Assembly (NCBI GenBank): GCA_033808535.1 | Contig: JAPXNL010000156.1 | Location: forward strand, 1 to 5,126 | Length of the DNA: 5,126 nucleotides | Reading direction: 5' to 3' | Source: DTU078 sp033808535 | GTDB taxonomy: Bacteria; Bacillota; Clostridia; Oscillospirales; CAG-272 | In this document: positions 1 through 5,126 of the stretch, in pieces | Numbering within the stretch: position 1 is the first letter of the stretch | Layout of the letters: every line of letters begins with the position of its first letter | The notes under the pieces: generated by a model | What the model was told of the DNA's origin: nothing | The model's input: only the letters and a program-made list of their open reading frames with translations | Database searches by the model: none | Made by a program: the position numbers and the translations under genes

Positions 1-496
1 GTATATATGCGCCGCTGTCGCGAATCTCGGTGTAAACGGTTACATCGGGGTTGTTGACGTCGACCCTGATCCGCCCGCCCATGGCTTCGTGTACAGCGCC
101 GCCCACCGCCGCCGCAATCTGCGGCGAGGTCAGGTGAAACTTCTTATCGCTGCGCTTTGCCTCTGCCTTAAACGAGCCCGCGCCCTCAAGAAACGGCGGC
201 ACATATTCCGCCGCTGTGCGCAGGATCGCATCCATATCTTTTTCTGCGAATGCCGCGCGCGCCACGGCGTTTATGCCGAACACATGGCGCGCCTCGTAAA
301 ACGCGTCGTCCACGGCGCGCTCCGCCGCCTCGTCGAGCGGTTCTATAAAAACGGTGCTCTGCGCCCATTTCACCGAAAAACTGCCGAGCGGCTCCAGCCG
401 CGCTTTCAGCTCTCGTACGAGTACAGACTCAAAAAAGGGGCGGTTAAGCCCCTTCAGCGCCAGCTCACCGTATTTGCCAAGTATAATTTCCTTCAT
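1..496 (-). CDS. thiI: ThiI, tRNA 4-thiouridine synthase (N-terminal part, runs off left edge)
   Basis: ThiI is a cytoplasmic enzyme that adenylates U8 of tRNA and exchanges its oxygen for sulfur delivered by a cysteine desulfurase; in many bacteria it also feeds sulfur to thiamine synthesis. Only the first 165 codons are visible, with the frame open to base 1. Residues 1-60 match the N-terminal ferredoxin-like domain (GKYGELALKGLNRPFFE near the start, compared with GEISTKGKNR in Bacillus from memory). Residues about 61-165 match the THUMP RNA-binding domain, with FKAEAKRSDKKF and RVDVNNPDVTVYTEIRD as landmarks. The catalytic PP-loop domain lies outside the window. The ATG at 496-494 is chosen because AAAAGGAA (505-512) lies 8 nt upstream. 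It is 170 nt downstream of the U32 gene in the same direction, so it may be in that operon or have its own promoter. No cysteine desulfurase gene lies next to its start. Identity is firm; other THUMP proteins lack this N-terminal pattern. Confidence 0.93.
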   Translation of the reverse strand, partial: MKEIILGKYGELALKGLNRPFFESVLVRELKARLEPLGSFSVKWAQSTVFIEPLDEAAERAVDDAFYEARHVFGINAVARAAFAEKDMDAILRTAAEYVPPFLEGAGSFKAEAKRSDKKFHLTSPQIAAAVGGAVHEAMGGRIRVDVNNPDVTVYTEIRDSGAYI

Positions 497-517
497 CAGT
501 TAAATTCCTTTTATCTG

Positions 518-543
518 TCCCCCGGGATATCAGACCCGGGAGA
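518..543 (-). promoter_or_regulatory. Hairpin in the thiI 5' leader
   Basis: On the minus-strand RNA, two CCCGGG blocks (540-535 and 526-521) pair across an 8-nt loop. The stem extends through one U-G, one C-G and one U-A pair to 9 bp. It ends 5 nt before the AAAAGGAA ribosome site of thiI. There is no U-run after it, so it is not a normal intrinsic terminator. It could be an mRNA-stabilising or translation-modulating structure, or have no role. Confidence 0.35.
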
Positions 544-666
544 TGATTGCACAGCCCTGCAGCACCTATTCGTTATTGCCTGCCATGCCTGATTTGTTTG
601 TGCATAAATAAACATTTCTTTCCGATATGCCGCAGGCTGTACGCTTGTAATTTCAGTCTGTATCTT

Positions 667-2415
667 TCATTTTATGCGCCTGATGTTTGTGTCGACAGGC
701 GGAAGTCCGCGCCTGTAGGCGTCGACAATGCGCGCAACCTCGCTTTTGCTTTCGGTCGTAAAGCTAAAAAGTGATAATGCTACGCCGGCTGACTTGAGCG
801 CTGCTGCACGGTCGGCCATATAAACCGGCACGCTGTTGTAAAGTATGTCGCGCGTGCCTTCGGGCAGGACAGGGAACACCGCGCCCGTGCGGTCGCACAG
901 CCCTGTTGTCCCGCCGCCAAGCCTGCGCTCAAATGTCATAAGCGGGAGCCTGCCGTACACAAGCGCGCCTTTCGCCGCGCAACCGATGTCGCGTACCTGC
1001 GGCAGAATCAGCTCGGGCGAGAGTATCACGCCCTGCAGAAATTGCAGGTAAAACTCAGCCGCCGCGGTGTTGAAAATATTAAGCCGCGTACCGCCGATCG
1101 CGCAAAAGCCCTCCGCAAGTCCCAGCTGCCCGATATTCTCGACAAGCATATACTCTGCGCCGCTCGATTTTGCGCTGTCAATCAGCTTTTTTACCGGCGA
1201 CAGCTCCGAGTCAAATATCACGGGCGGCAGCGCTATGCCGTTTGCCGCGCCGCGCTCAAAGCGGTCGGGGGGCAGAAAAACAGCATCGAAATAGTCAGAT
1301 GCTGCAATCTGCTCCGGCGTGCGGAATACGCCCAGTTTCAGCTTTGTGCCGGCAGCCGCCGCGCGCGGAGGCTTGTATGATGCATCAAATTCAGGTTTTG
1401 CCCGTGATAATACAATCGGCGTTTTTAAGGCTGCCGACACCTTGCCTTTCGGCACCGCCGACAGCTTTGACTCGGTTTTGTCGCGCTCCGAGCGTACGCC
1501 AAGCATGCCCCGCAGCGTATTGCCCGTGCCGGTAAAATATGCGTCGGTGAACCCGCTGCGCGAAAATATGCGGCGCAATGCATCGACCTCGGCTTGCGTC
1601 GCCGCGCGCCGCTCGTCGAGCAGCGTGCGGTATATGCGCGTAACGCCCCCGACATAGTCCGGGCTTTTCATGCGGCCCTCGATTTTAAGCGAAGACACCC
1701 CCATCGATATCAGTTGGGGGATGTGGTCGGCCAGACACAAATCGCGCAATGATATGGGATACTCCCGCTTTTGCCTGCCGTGAGCAGCTCTCCCGGCTGA
1801 AATCGGTTCATACGGCAGCCTGCACGGCTGCGCGCACTCACCTCTGTTGCCGCTGCGCCCGCCCATAACCGCGCTGAGCAGACACTGACCCGAGCATGAC
1901 ACGCACAGCGCGCCGTGCACAAACACCTCGATCTCGACCGGCGACTCGCGGCACATAGCCGCCAGCGCTTCGCGCGTCAGCTCGCGTGCCACGACCGCGC
2001 GCGTGACGCCCAAATCCGCAAGCCGGTGCAGCACCGGCAGGTTGTGGACCACTGCCTGCGTGCTGGCGTGCACGGGCAGCTCCGGGAGCCTTCGGCGCAA
2101 AAGCGTTATAAGCCCCATATCCGCCGCGATCACCGCGTCCGCGCCCATCTCATATATCGTGCCTGCGTACGAAAGCGCGTCAGACAGCTCGCGGTCATAT
2201 TGCGATATGTTGAGCGTGATATAAACGCGCACTCCGCGGTAGTGGCAATAGTCTATCGCGGCGCAAAGCTCGTCATCTCCGAAATTCCGCGCGTTTGCGC
2301 GCGCATTGAAACGCTTGCCGCCCAGATATACCGCATCCGCTCCGGCGCCGACGGCAGCCCGCACCGCCTCGTACGAACCGCACGGCGCGAGCAGCTCGGG
2401 CAGCCTGTCAGTCAT
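667..2415 (-). CDS. U32 family protein (peptidase U32 / RlhA-TrhP-like)
   Basis: 582 aa. U32 proteins were first called collagenase-like peptidases; characterised members (E. coli TrhP, RlhA, UbiU/UbiV) act in hydroxylation of tRNA, 23S rRNA or ubiquinone precursors, several with a 4Fe-4S cluster. Residues 5-45 show the TIM-barrel start (ELLAPCGSYEAVRAAV, GADAVYLGG, FNARANARNF). The family signature is at 163-181 (EVFVHGALC, then GQCLLS), followed by NRGECAQPCRLPY and SLRDLC. Cys171, Cys178, Cys194 or Cys198, and Cys227 sit where UbiU-type proteins bind the cluster; this assignment is inferred. SSLKIEGRMKSPDY at 241-254 is typical. About 350-570 is the second half common in Firmicute homologues (YGRLPLMTFE, NSVPVYMADR, FTTESKSE). 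An upstream in-frame ATG at 2478 exists, but MTDRLPELLAPCG at 2415 fits the family start, has GGAAAG upstream, and avoids extensive overlap with zapA. The ATG overlaps the zapA end by 8 nt, implying coupled translation. The exact substrate cannot be assigned. Confidence 0.9.
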   Translation of the reverse strand: MTDRLPELLAPCGSYEAVRAAVGAGADAVYLGGKRFNARANARNFGDDELCAAIDYCHYRGVRVYITLNISQYDRELSDALSYAGTIYEMGADAVIAADMGLITLLRRRLPELPVHASTQAVVHNLPVLHRLADLGVTRAVVARELTREALAAMCRESPVEIEVFVHGALCVSCSGQCLLSAVMGGRSGNRGECAQPCRLPYEPISAGRAAHGRQKREYPISLRDLCLADHIPQLISMGVSSLKIEGRMKSPDYVGGVTRIYRTLLDERRAATQAEVDALRRIFSRSGFTDAYFTGTGNTLRGMLGVRSERDKTESKLSAVPKGKVSAALKTPIVLSRAKPEFDASYKPPRAAAAGTKLKLGVFRTPEQIAASDYFDAVFLPPDRFERGAANGIALPPVIFDSELSPVKKLIDSAKSSGAEYMLVENIGQLGLAEGFCAIGGTRLNIFNTAAAEFYLQFLQGVILSPELILPQVRDIGCAAKGALVYGRLPLMTFERRLGGGTTGLCDRTGAVFPVLPEGTRDILYNSVPVYMADRAAALKSAGVALSLFSFTTESKSEVARIVDAYRRGLPPVDTNIRRIK

Positions 2416-2722
2416 CCGCACACTTTCCGAGCTGACGGCGTAGCTCAGCGTTCTCGCGGCGCAGCTTTGCCGCTTCATCAGCGTAGCTCATTATCTGGCT
2501 CTGCAGATCGTCAACCTTCACGGCTGTTTTCATCTTGTCGTCGAGATAGTCCAGACAGGCCAGCATCGCCGCCTCCAGTTTGGTGCAGCGTTTAGAGGAC
2601 ATAACCATGTCATTTATCTTGCGGCTGACAATTTTCGCAAGCCCGGCGACATATTCCTCGCTCTCATCCGACAGCAGGTTTAAAGTTGTGCCCGCGATAT
2701 CGACTGAATACCTCTGTTTCAT
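2408..2722 (-). CDS. zapA: ZapA, cell division protein (Z-ring associated)
   Basis: 104 aa, the usual ZapA size. ZapA binds and bundles FtsZ filaments at midcell, promoting Z-ring assembly. Residues 1-45 form the small N-terminal beta/alpha domain (KQRYSVDIAGTTLNLLSDES, then EEYVAGLAKIVSRKINDM). It is followed by LEAAMLACLDYLDDKMK (about 49-65), which matches the helix of this family with its conserved alanine-rich segment. Residues about 70-99 are a charged coiled coil (DDLQSQIMSYADEAAKLRRENAELRRQL) that would form the dimer or tetramer stalk. The start is well set: GAGGAGAA (2734-2727) lies about 6 nt before the ATG. It is the first gene of the minus-strand group and its last 8 nt overlap the U32 start. 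No cell-division gene neighbours it here. The alternative, another small coiled-coil protein, is unlikely given the N-terminal domain. Confidence 0.85.
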   Translation of the reverse strand: MKQRYSVDIAGTTLNLLSDESEEYVAGLAKIVSRKINDMVMSSKRCTKLEAAMLACLDYLDDKMKTAVKVDDLQSQIMSYADEAAKLRRENAELRRQLGKCADD

Positions 2723-2749
2723 ATTTTTCTCCTCATCGGGAAATCGGTA

Positions 2750-2778
2750 TTGAAAAAATATTACTTATGATGTATAAT
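2750..2778 (+). promoter_or_regulatory. Sigma-A-like promoter for proB
   Basis: TTGAAA (2750-2755, five of six to consensus) and a perfect TATAAT (2773-2778) are separated by exactly 17 nt, inside an AT-rich stretch. The expected start of transcription is near 2785, giving proB a leader of about 160 nt. A weaker pair, TTGCAA (2856-2861) and CATAAA (2879-2884), also 17 nt apart, could serve as a second start closer to the gene. Confidence 0.65.
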
Positions 2779-2786
2779 ATTATACA
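2771..2786. repeat. Perfect 16-bp palindrome over the divergent -10 region
   Basis: TGTATAATATTATACA is identical on both strands and has no spacer. It contains TATAAT in both directions, so it covers the -10 box of the proB promoter and can supply a -10 to the zapA side. It may be an operator for a dimeric regulator or simply two back-to-back -10 boxes; the sequence alone does not decide. Confidence 0.6.
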
Positions 2787-2807
2787 ATATATATTAGAAA
2801 AATAAAA
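2779..2807 (-). promoter_or_regulatory. Possible promoter for zapA-U32 (minus strand)
   Basis: A perfect minus-strand TATAAT (2784-2779) lies about 60 nt before the zapA start, but its -35 position (2807-2802, TTTTAT) is poor. An alternative is TTGTAT (2787-2782) with TAATAT (2763-2758) at 18 nt. A promoter is expected here since zapA is the first gene of the minus-strand group, but the exact elements are uncertain. Confidence 0.35.
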
Positions 2808-2894
2808 TGGGTTTTCGCGATTTTCTCGCTTAATTTAACTGTTTTGGCCAGCAATTTGCAATATTTTACACTCTTCAACATAAATAGCGAGGTT

Positions 2895-2957
2895 ATGCAG
2901 CCGCCACGGCATACTTCCGCGCGCTGTGCTGCCGTCACATATCATGAACATACTTAA
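2895..2957 (+). promoter_or_regulatory. Possible proB leader: 20-codon frame and hairpin before the start codon
   Basis: An ATG at 2895 opens a 20-codon frame ending in TAA at 2955-2957, overlapping the proB start by 14 nt in another frame. Codons 3 and 4 are CCG CCA (Pro-Pro). GCGAGG lies only 2 nt before the ATG, which is too close for a good ribosome site. ACGGCA (2906-2911) pairs perfectly with TGCCGT (2930-2935), ending 8 nt before the proB ATG. GCAGC (2897-2901) can instead pair with GCTGC (2928-2932), excluding the first stem. This resembles a leader-peptide control region, but the frame is short and could be chance. Confidence 0.2.
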
Positions 2958-3741
2958 AAATGCGAAACGCATCGTTGTAAAAGTCGGCTCATCCACTCTC
3001 ACATATGAAAACGGGCGCATGAACCTGCAGCGCATCGAGGCAATTGCGCGTGTGCTGTCTGACTTTGCCAACAGCGGGCGCGATGTAGTGCTTGTATCCT
3101 CCGGCGCGATTGCAGTCGGAACCGCCAAAATGGGGCTTGACCACCGGCCTTCGACTACCGAGGAGCGGCAGGCTATGGCCGCCGTCGGCCAGTGCGAGCT
3201 TATCCGCATTTATGAAAACTTTTTCCAGAATTACGGTCATCACGTCGGGCAGATACTTCTGACGCGCGGCACAATAGAAAACGAGGTGTCGCGCAAAAAC
3301 GCGGTGAACACCTTCAATACGCTGCTCCGGTTCGGCTGCATACCGATTGTCAACGAAAACGACACGGTTTCCTGCGATGAGCTGGAGCTTCTTGAAACCT
3401 TTGGCGACAACGACACCCTCTCCGCATGGGTGGCCGTTATGATAGACGCGGATGTGCTTATCATACTGTCCGACAAAGACGGCATGTACGACGGCGATCC
3501 CCGTGTCAAGCCCGACGCCAAGCTGATCCACACCGTCGCCTCGGTCGACGAAACGATTATGAGCTACGCCGGCGGCGCCGGGTCAAACCGCGGGACGGGC
3601 GGCTACATAACAAAGCTGAACGCCGCAAAGATTGTGACAGAGGCCGGCATCCCCATGTTCATCTTAAACGGCTCGAACCCGGAAATCCTCTACGACTTAA
3701 ACGAAGGCACCTGCACCGGAACATATTTCATGAGCAAATAA
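2944..3741 (+). CDS. proB: Glutamate 5-kinase (ProB), short form without PUA domain
   Basis: Catalyses ATP-dependent phosphorylation of L-glutamate to glutamyl 5-phosphate, the first and feedback-controlled step of proline synthesis, in the cytoplasm. The 265 aa form one amino-acid-kinase fold. VVKVGSSTLT (11-20) is the ATP/phosphate-binding start; VLVSSGAIAVG (49-59), IVNENDTV (135-142) and FGDNDTLS (153-160) are glutamate-site and catalytic segments; SDKDGMYDGDPR (176-187) and GTGGYITKLNAAK (217-229) complete the nucleotide side. The usual glycine-rich GTGGM has Tyr221 in place of Met. E. coli ProB is about 367 aa because of a C-terminal PUA domain that is absent here, as in other short bacterial forms. 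The ATG at 2944 is chosen since MNILKNAKRIVVKVGSS fits the family; a GTG at 2926 is also in frame. Neither has a visible ribosome site. proA is not downstream: an intrinsic terminator follows at once. Confidence 0.93.
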   Translation: MNILKNAKRIVVKVGSSTLTYENGRMNLQRIEAIARVLSDFANSGRDVVLVSSGAIAVGTAKMGLDHRPSTTEERQAMAAVGQCELIRIYENFFQNYGHHVGQILLTRGTIENEVSRKNAVNTFNTLLRFGCIPIVNENDTVSCDELELLETFGDNDTLSAWVAVMIDADVLIILSDKDGMYDGDPRVKPDAKLIHTVASVDETIMSYAGGAGSNRGTGGYITKLNAAKIVTEAGIPMFILNGSNPEILYDLNEGTCTGTYFMSK

Positions 3742-3756
3742 AGTGAGTTGATACAG

Positions 3757-3794
3757 GCGCGCCACCGCAGCGGATTGCGGCGGCGTGCTTTTTT
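3757..3794 (+). terminator. Intrinsic terminator of proB
   Basis: The arms 3757-3769 and 3776-3788 form a GC-rich stem of 12 pairs (one G-U) with a single A/C mismatch at 3764/3781 and a 6-nt loop (3770-3775). Six T follow directly (3789-3794). It starts 15 nt after the proB stop. On the minus strand there is no T-run, so it would not end ligA transcripts. Confidence 0.9.
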
Positions 3795-3822
3795 AATGCC
3801 ATCACGCGGCAATGTCCGGTCG

Positions 3823-4096
3823 CTATAATAATGCCGCCCTGCCTGTTATCGGTATTTCGTTTACCATTCCACCGCTTATTTCAATAGCGCGGTCGCAATA
3901 CCACAGTTCGCGCGGAGGTGGATTGTTATAAGACAGGTAAGACGCCTATCCATCGACTTGAGACGTGATAGTATGCGGCTCTCGGACTTGCTTCGTGCGC
4001 CGAATCCGCCTCGTCGAATATCAGCACCGGTGCGTTTTTGATCAAATTGCGCGCGATTGCTATCTGCTGCTCCTGACCTTTTGAAAATCCGCCCGC
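3823..4096 (-). pseudogene. Decayed ABC-type ATPase fragment (C-terminal half of the nucleotide-binding domain)
   Basis: Read on the minus strand, the order of an ABC ATPase C-terminal half is recognisable but needs three frames. Frame one (from 4096) gives GGFSKGQEQQIAIAR (signature motif, FSKGQ in place of LSGGQ) and then NAPVLIFDEADSA (Walker B with the catalytic Glu), ending near 3998. A shift near the D-loop moves the match to a second frame: SKSESRILSRLKSM, then CLITIHLRA with the H-loop histidine, to about 3910. A third frame gives DRAIEISGGMVNEIP and stops at 3825-3823. The Walker A half is absent, since ligA lies immediately upstream. The subfamily looks exporter-like, but the transported substrate cannot be named. 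The first frame is open back to 4204 inside ligA, without clear similarity there. Two shifts in 270 bp could in principle be sequencing errors, but with half the domain missing a pseudogene is the better reading. No other gene is visible in 3795-4181. Confidence 0.75.
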
Positions 4097-4181
4097 ATGT
4101 TGGCGGCAAGCAAGCGCATGTAGCGTTTTATCTCGACGGTCGAGGCAATGCGCCAAACCGCCCGAATACTTCTCCTGCCAT

Positions 4182-5126
4182 TTACGATCCTCGGGAGCCT
4201 GCAATCAGCTCCAGCAGCACGTCAAGGCCTATAACCGGCACGCCAAGCGCGCGCGCCTTGTCCAGTTTTGAGCCTGCTTCGTCGCCCGCAACGACGTATG
4301 ATGTCTTTTTTGACACCGACGACGCTGTTTTGCCGCCGTTTTCCTCTATAAGCGCCGTTGCCTCATTGCGCGTCATGCCGGGGAGCGTGCCCGTCAGCAC
4401 GAATGTCAGCCCCGTAAGCGACCCTGCGGCCACACTCCTGCGCTCGGATTCGGTAACCACGCCCGCTTCCTTGAAGCGCCTGACAAGCTCCATCGCCTGC
4501 GGATGCGAGAAGTAGTCACGAATAAACTTAGCGGTGATCTCCCCTATATCTTCTATCGCCGTCAGTTCTTCCTCCGAGGCATTAGCCACCGCGTCGAGAC
4601 TGCCGAACCGGTCGGCAAGCGCTTTTGCCGCCGATTCGCCCACCTGCCTGATGCCCAACGCGCAGATAAGCCTTGCCAGCCCGCGCGTTTTCGATGCTTC
4701 AATCGCGGCGACCAGATTTTCAGCCGACTTGCGCCCCATTCGCTCCAGCGGCTCAAGCTTTTCTACAGTCAGGCTGTAAAGGTCGGCGGCATCTTTCACA
4801 AGTCCCGCCGCGATGAGCTGATTTACAATCGCCGGACCCAGCCCGTCGATATTCATCGCCTGACGCGAGGCGAAATATTCTATGCTGCGCGAAAGCTGTG
4901 CCGGGCAGGCTGCATTCGTGCAGCGGTATGCCGCCGCGCCCTCGTCGCGCGTGACCGGCTCGCCGCAGGACGGGCACTCATGCGGCATCTCGAAAATTTT
5001 TTCGCTGCCGTCGCGCCGCCCGGTGTCGGCGCCGATAATCTCAGGGATAATCTCGCCCGCCTTGCGCACAAGCACGATGTCGCCCACGCGGATGTCGCGC
5101 TCGCGTATCAGGTCAAGGTTGTGCAG
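4182..5126 (-). CDS. ligA: NAD+-dependent DNA ligase LigA (C-terminal part, runs off right edge)
   Basis: LigA seals nicks in duplex DNA using NAD+, joining Okazaki fragments and finishing repair. The visible 314 residues are the 3' half of a protein usually near 670 aa; the adenylation domain lies outside the window. The frame enters at 5126 with LHNLDLIRERDIRVGD, matching the OB-fold segment of the family. Visible residues 51-74 form the four-Cys zinc finger (Cys51, Cys54, Cys69, Cys74; CPSC then CTNAACPAQ). Residues about 85-230 carry helix-hairpin-helix repeats (NIDGLGPAIV, LERMGRKSAENLV, LGIRQVGESAAKAL, IEDIGEITAKFI). Residues 236-309 are the BRCT domain (LTGLTFVLTGTLPG, ENGGK, KTSYVVAGDEAGSKLDKA). 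The protein ends in LIAGSRGS, a few residues past the usual BRCT end, directly before the ABC remnant. No terminator is seen after its stop. It is convergent with proB. An in-frame GTG at 5087 is internal, not the start. Confidence 0.96.
   Translation of the reverse strand: MHNLDLIRERDIRVGDIVLVRKAGEIIPEIIGADTGRRDGSEKIFEMPHECPSCGEPVTRDEGAAAYRCTNAACPAQLSRSIEYFASRQAMNIDGLGPAIVNQLIAAGLVKDAADLYSLTVEKLEPLERMGRKSAENLVAAIEASKTRGLARLICALGIRQVGESAAKALADRFGSLDAVANASEEELTAIEDIGEITAKFIRDYFSHPQAMELVRRFKEAGVVTESERRSVAAGSLTGLTFVLTGTLPGMTRNEATALIEENGGKTASSVSKKTSYVVAGDEAGSKLDKARALGVPVIGLDVLLELIAGSRGS

Noticed and set aside
521..562. SmaI, EcoRV, SmaI and PstI sites close together, like a cloning polylinker
   Set aside because: The spacing and surrounding sequence do not match any vector linker I know, and natural coding sequence continues on both sides; such sites arise by chance in GC-rich DNA.
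89..592. 167-codon open frame on the plus strand
   Set aside because: Antisense to thiI, whose minus-strand frame has clear family motifs and a ribosome site; the plus product is an arginine-rich low-information sequence.
2416..2478. N-terminal extension of the U32 protein from the ATG at 2478
   Set aside because: The extra 21 residues are out-of-frame reading of zapA and do not resemble the family N-terminus; the ATG at 2415 fits the family and has GGAAAG before it.
1915..2595. Long open frame of 226 codons on the plus strand
   Set aside because: It lies antisense to the well-supported U32 and zapA genes. Its product is rich in Arg, His and Ala with no domain, as expected from GC-rich antisense reading.
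2817..2829. Small hairpin GCGA/TCGC followed by a T-rich stretch in the proB leader
   Set aside because: Only four pairs and an interrupted T-run; too weak for a terminator.
2785..2943. T-box or proline riboswitch in the proB leader
   Set aside because: The conserved T-box sequence (AGGGTGG-type) and a terminator/antiterminator pair with a T-run are not present.
2989..3531. 180-codon open frame antisense to proB
   Set aside because: proB is unambiguous on the plus strand; the antisense product has no recognisable features and no ribosome site.
3824..3829. TATAAT on the plus strand after the proB terminator
   Set aside because: No -35 element at a suitable distance (3801-3806 reads ATCACG) and no gene downstream on that strand.
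4132..4144. Inverted repeat CTCGACGGTCGAG just after the ligA stop
   Set aside because: Five pairs with a 3-nt loop and no T-run on either strand; not a terminator and likely chance.

Overview
The window reads as ordinary housekeeping chromosome from a Gram-positive anaerobe of the Clostridia type, with fairly GC-rich coding DNA. The basis is the set of families: a NAD+-dependent DNA ligase, a short ZapA, a long U32-family protein with the HGALC...GQCLLS cysteine motif, a ThiI with a Bacillus-like N-terminus, and a short glutamate 5-kinase without a PUA domain. AGGAG-type ribosome sites and a sigma-A-like promoter agree with this. Genus or species cannot be told from the sequence.

Layout from left to right. 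The 5' part of thiI (tRNA 4-thiouridine synthesis) runs off the left edge on the minus strand. Upstream of it, also on the minus strand, are a U32 family protein and zapA (cell division), which overlap by 8 nt and are therefore probably translationally coupled. An AT-rich divergent promoter region of about 220 bp (2723-2943) separates zapA from proB on the plus strand. It holds a well-formed plus-strand promoter and a perfect 16-bp palindrome over its -10 box. proB encodes the first enzyme of proline synthesis and ends at a strong intrinsic terminator with no proA behind it. Then comes about 390 bp without an intact gene, holding a decayed minus-strand fragment of an ABC-type ATPase spread over three reading frames. 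The last feature is the 3' half of ligA on the minus strand, running off the right edge and convergent with proB.

The genes serve separate functions: tRNA thiolation, probable RNA or cofactor hydroxylation (U32), Z-ring assembly, proline synthesis, and replication and repair. zapA-U32-thiI probably form one transcription direction. I see no CRISPR array, intact mobile element, tRNA or rRNA, and no convincing new system. The points most worth a second look are the palindromic divergent promoter, the missing ribosome site of proB with a small Pro-Pro leader frame overlapping its start, and the ABC remnant next to ligA.
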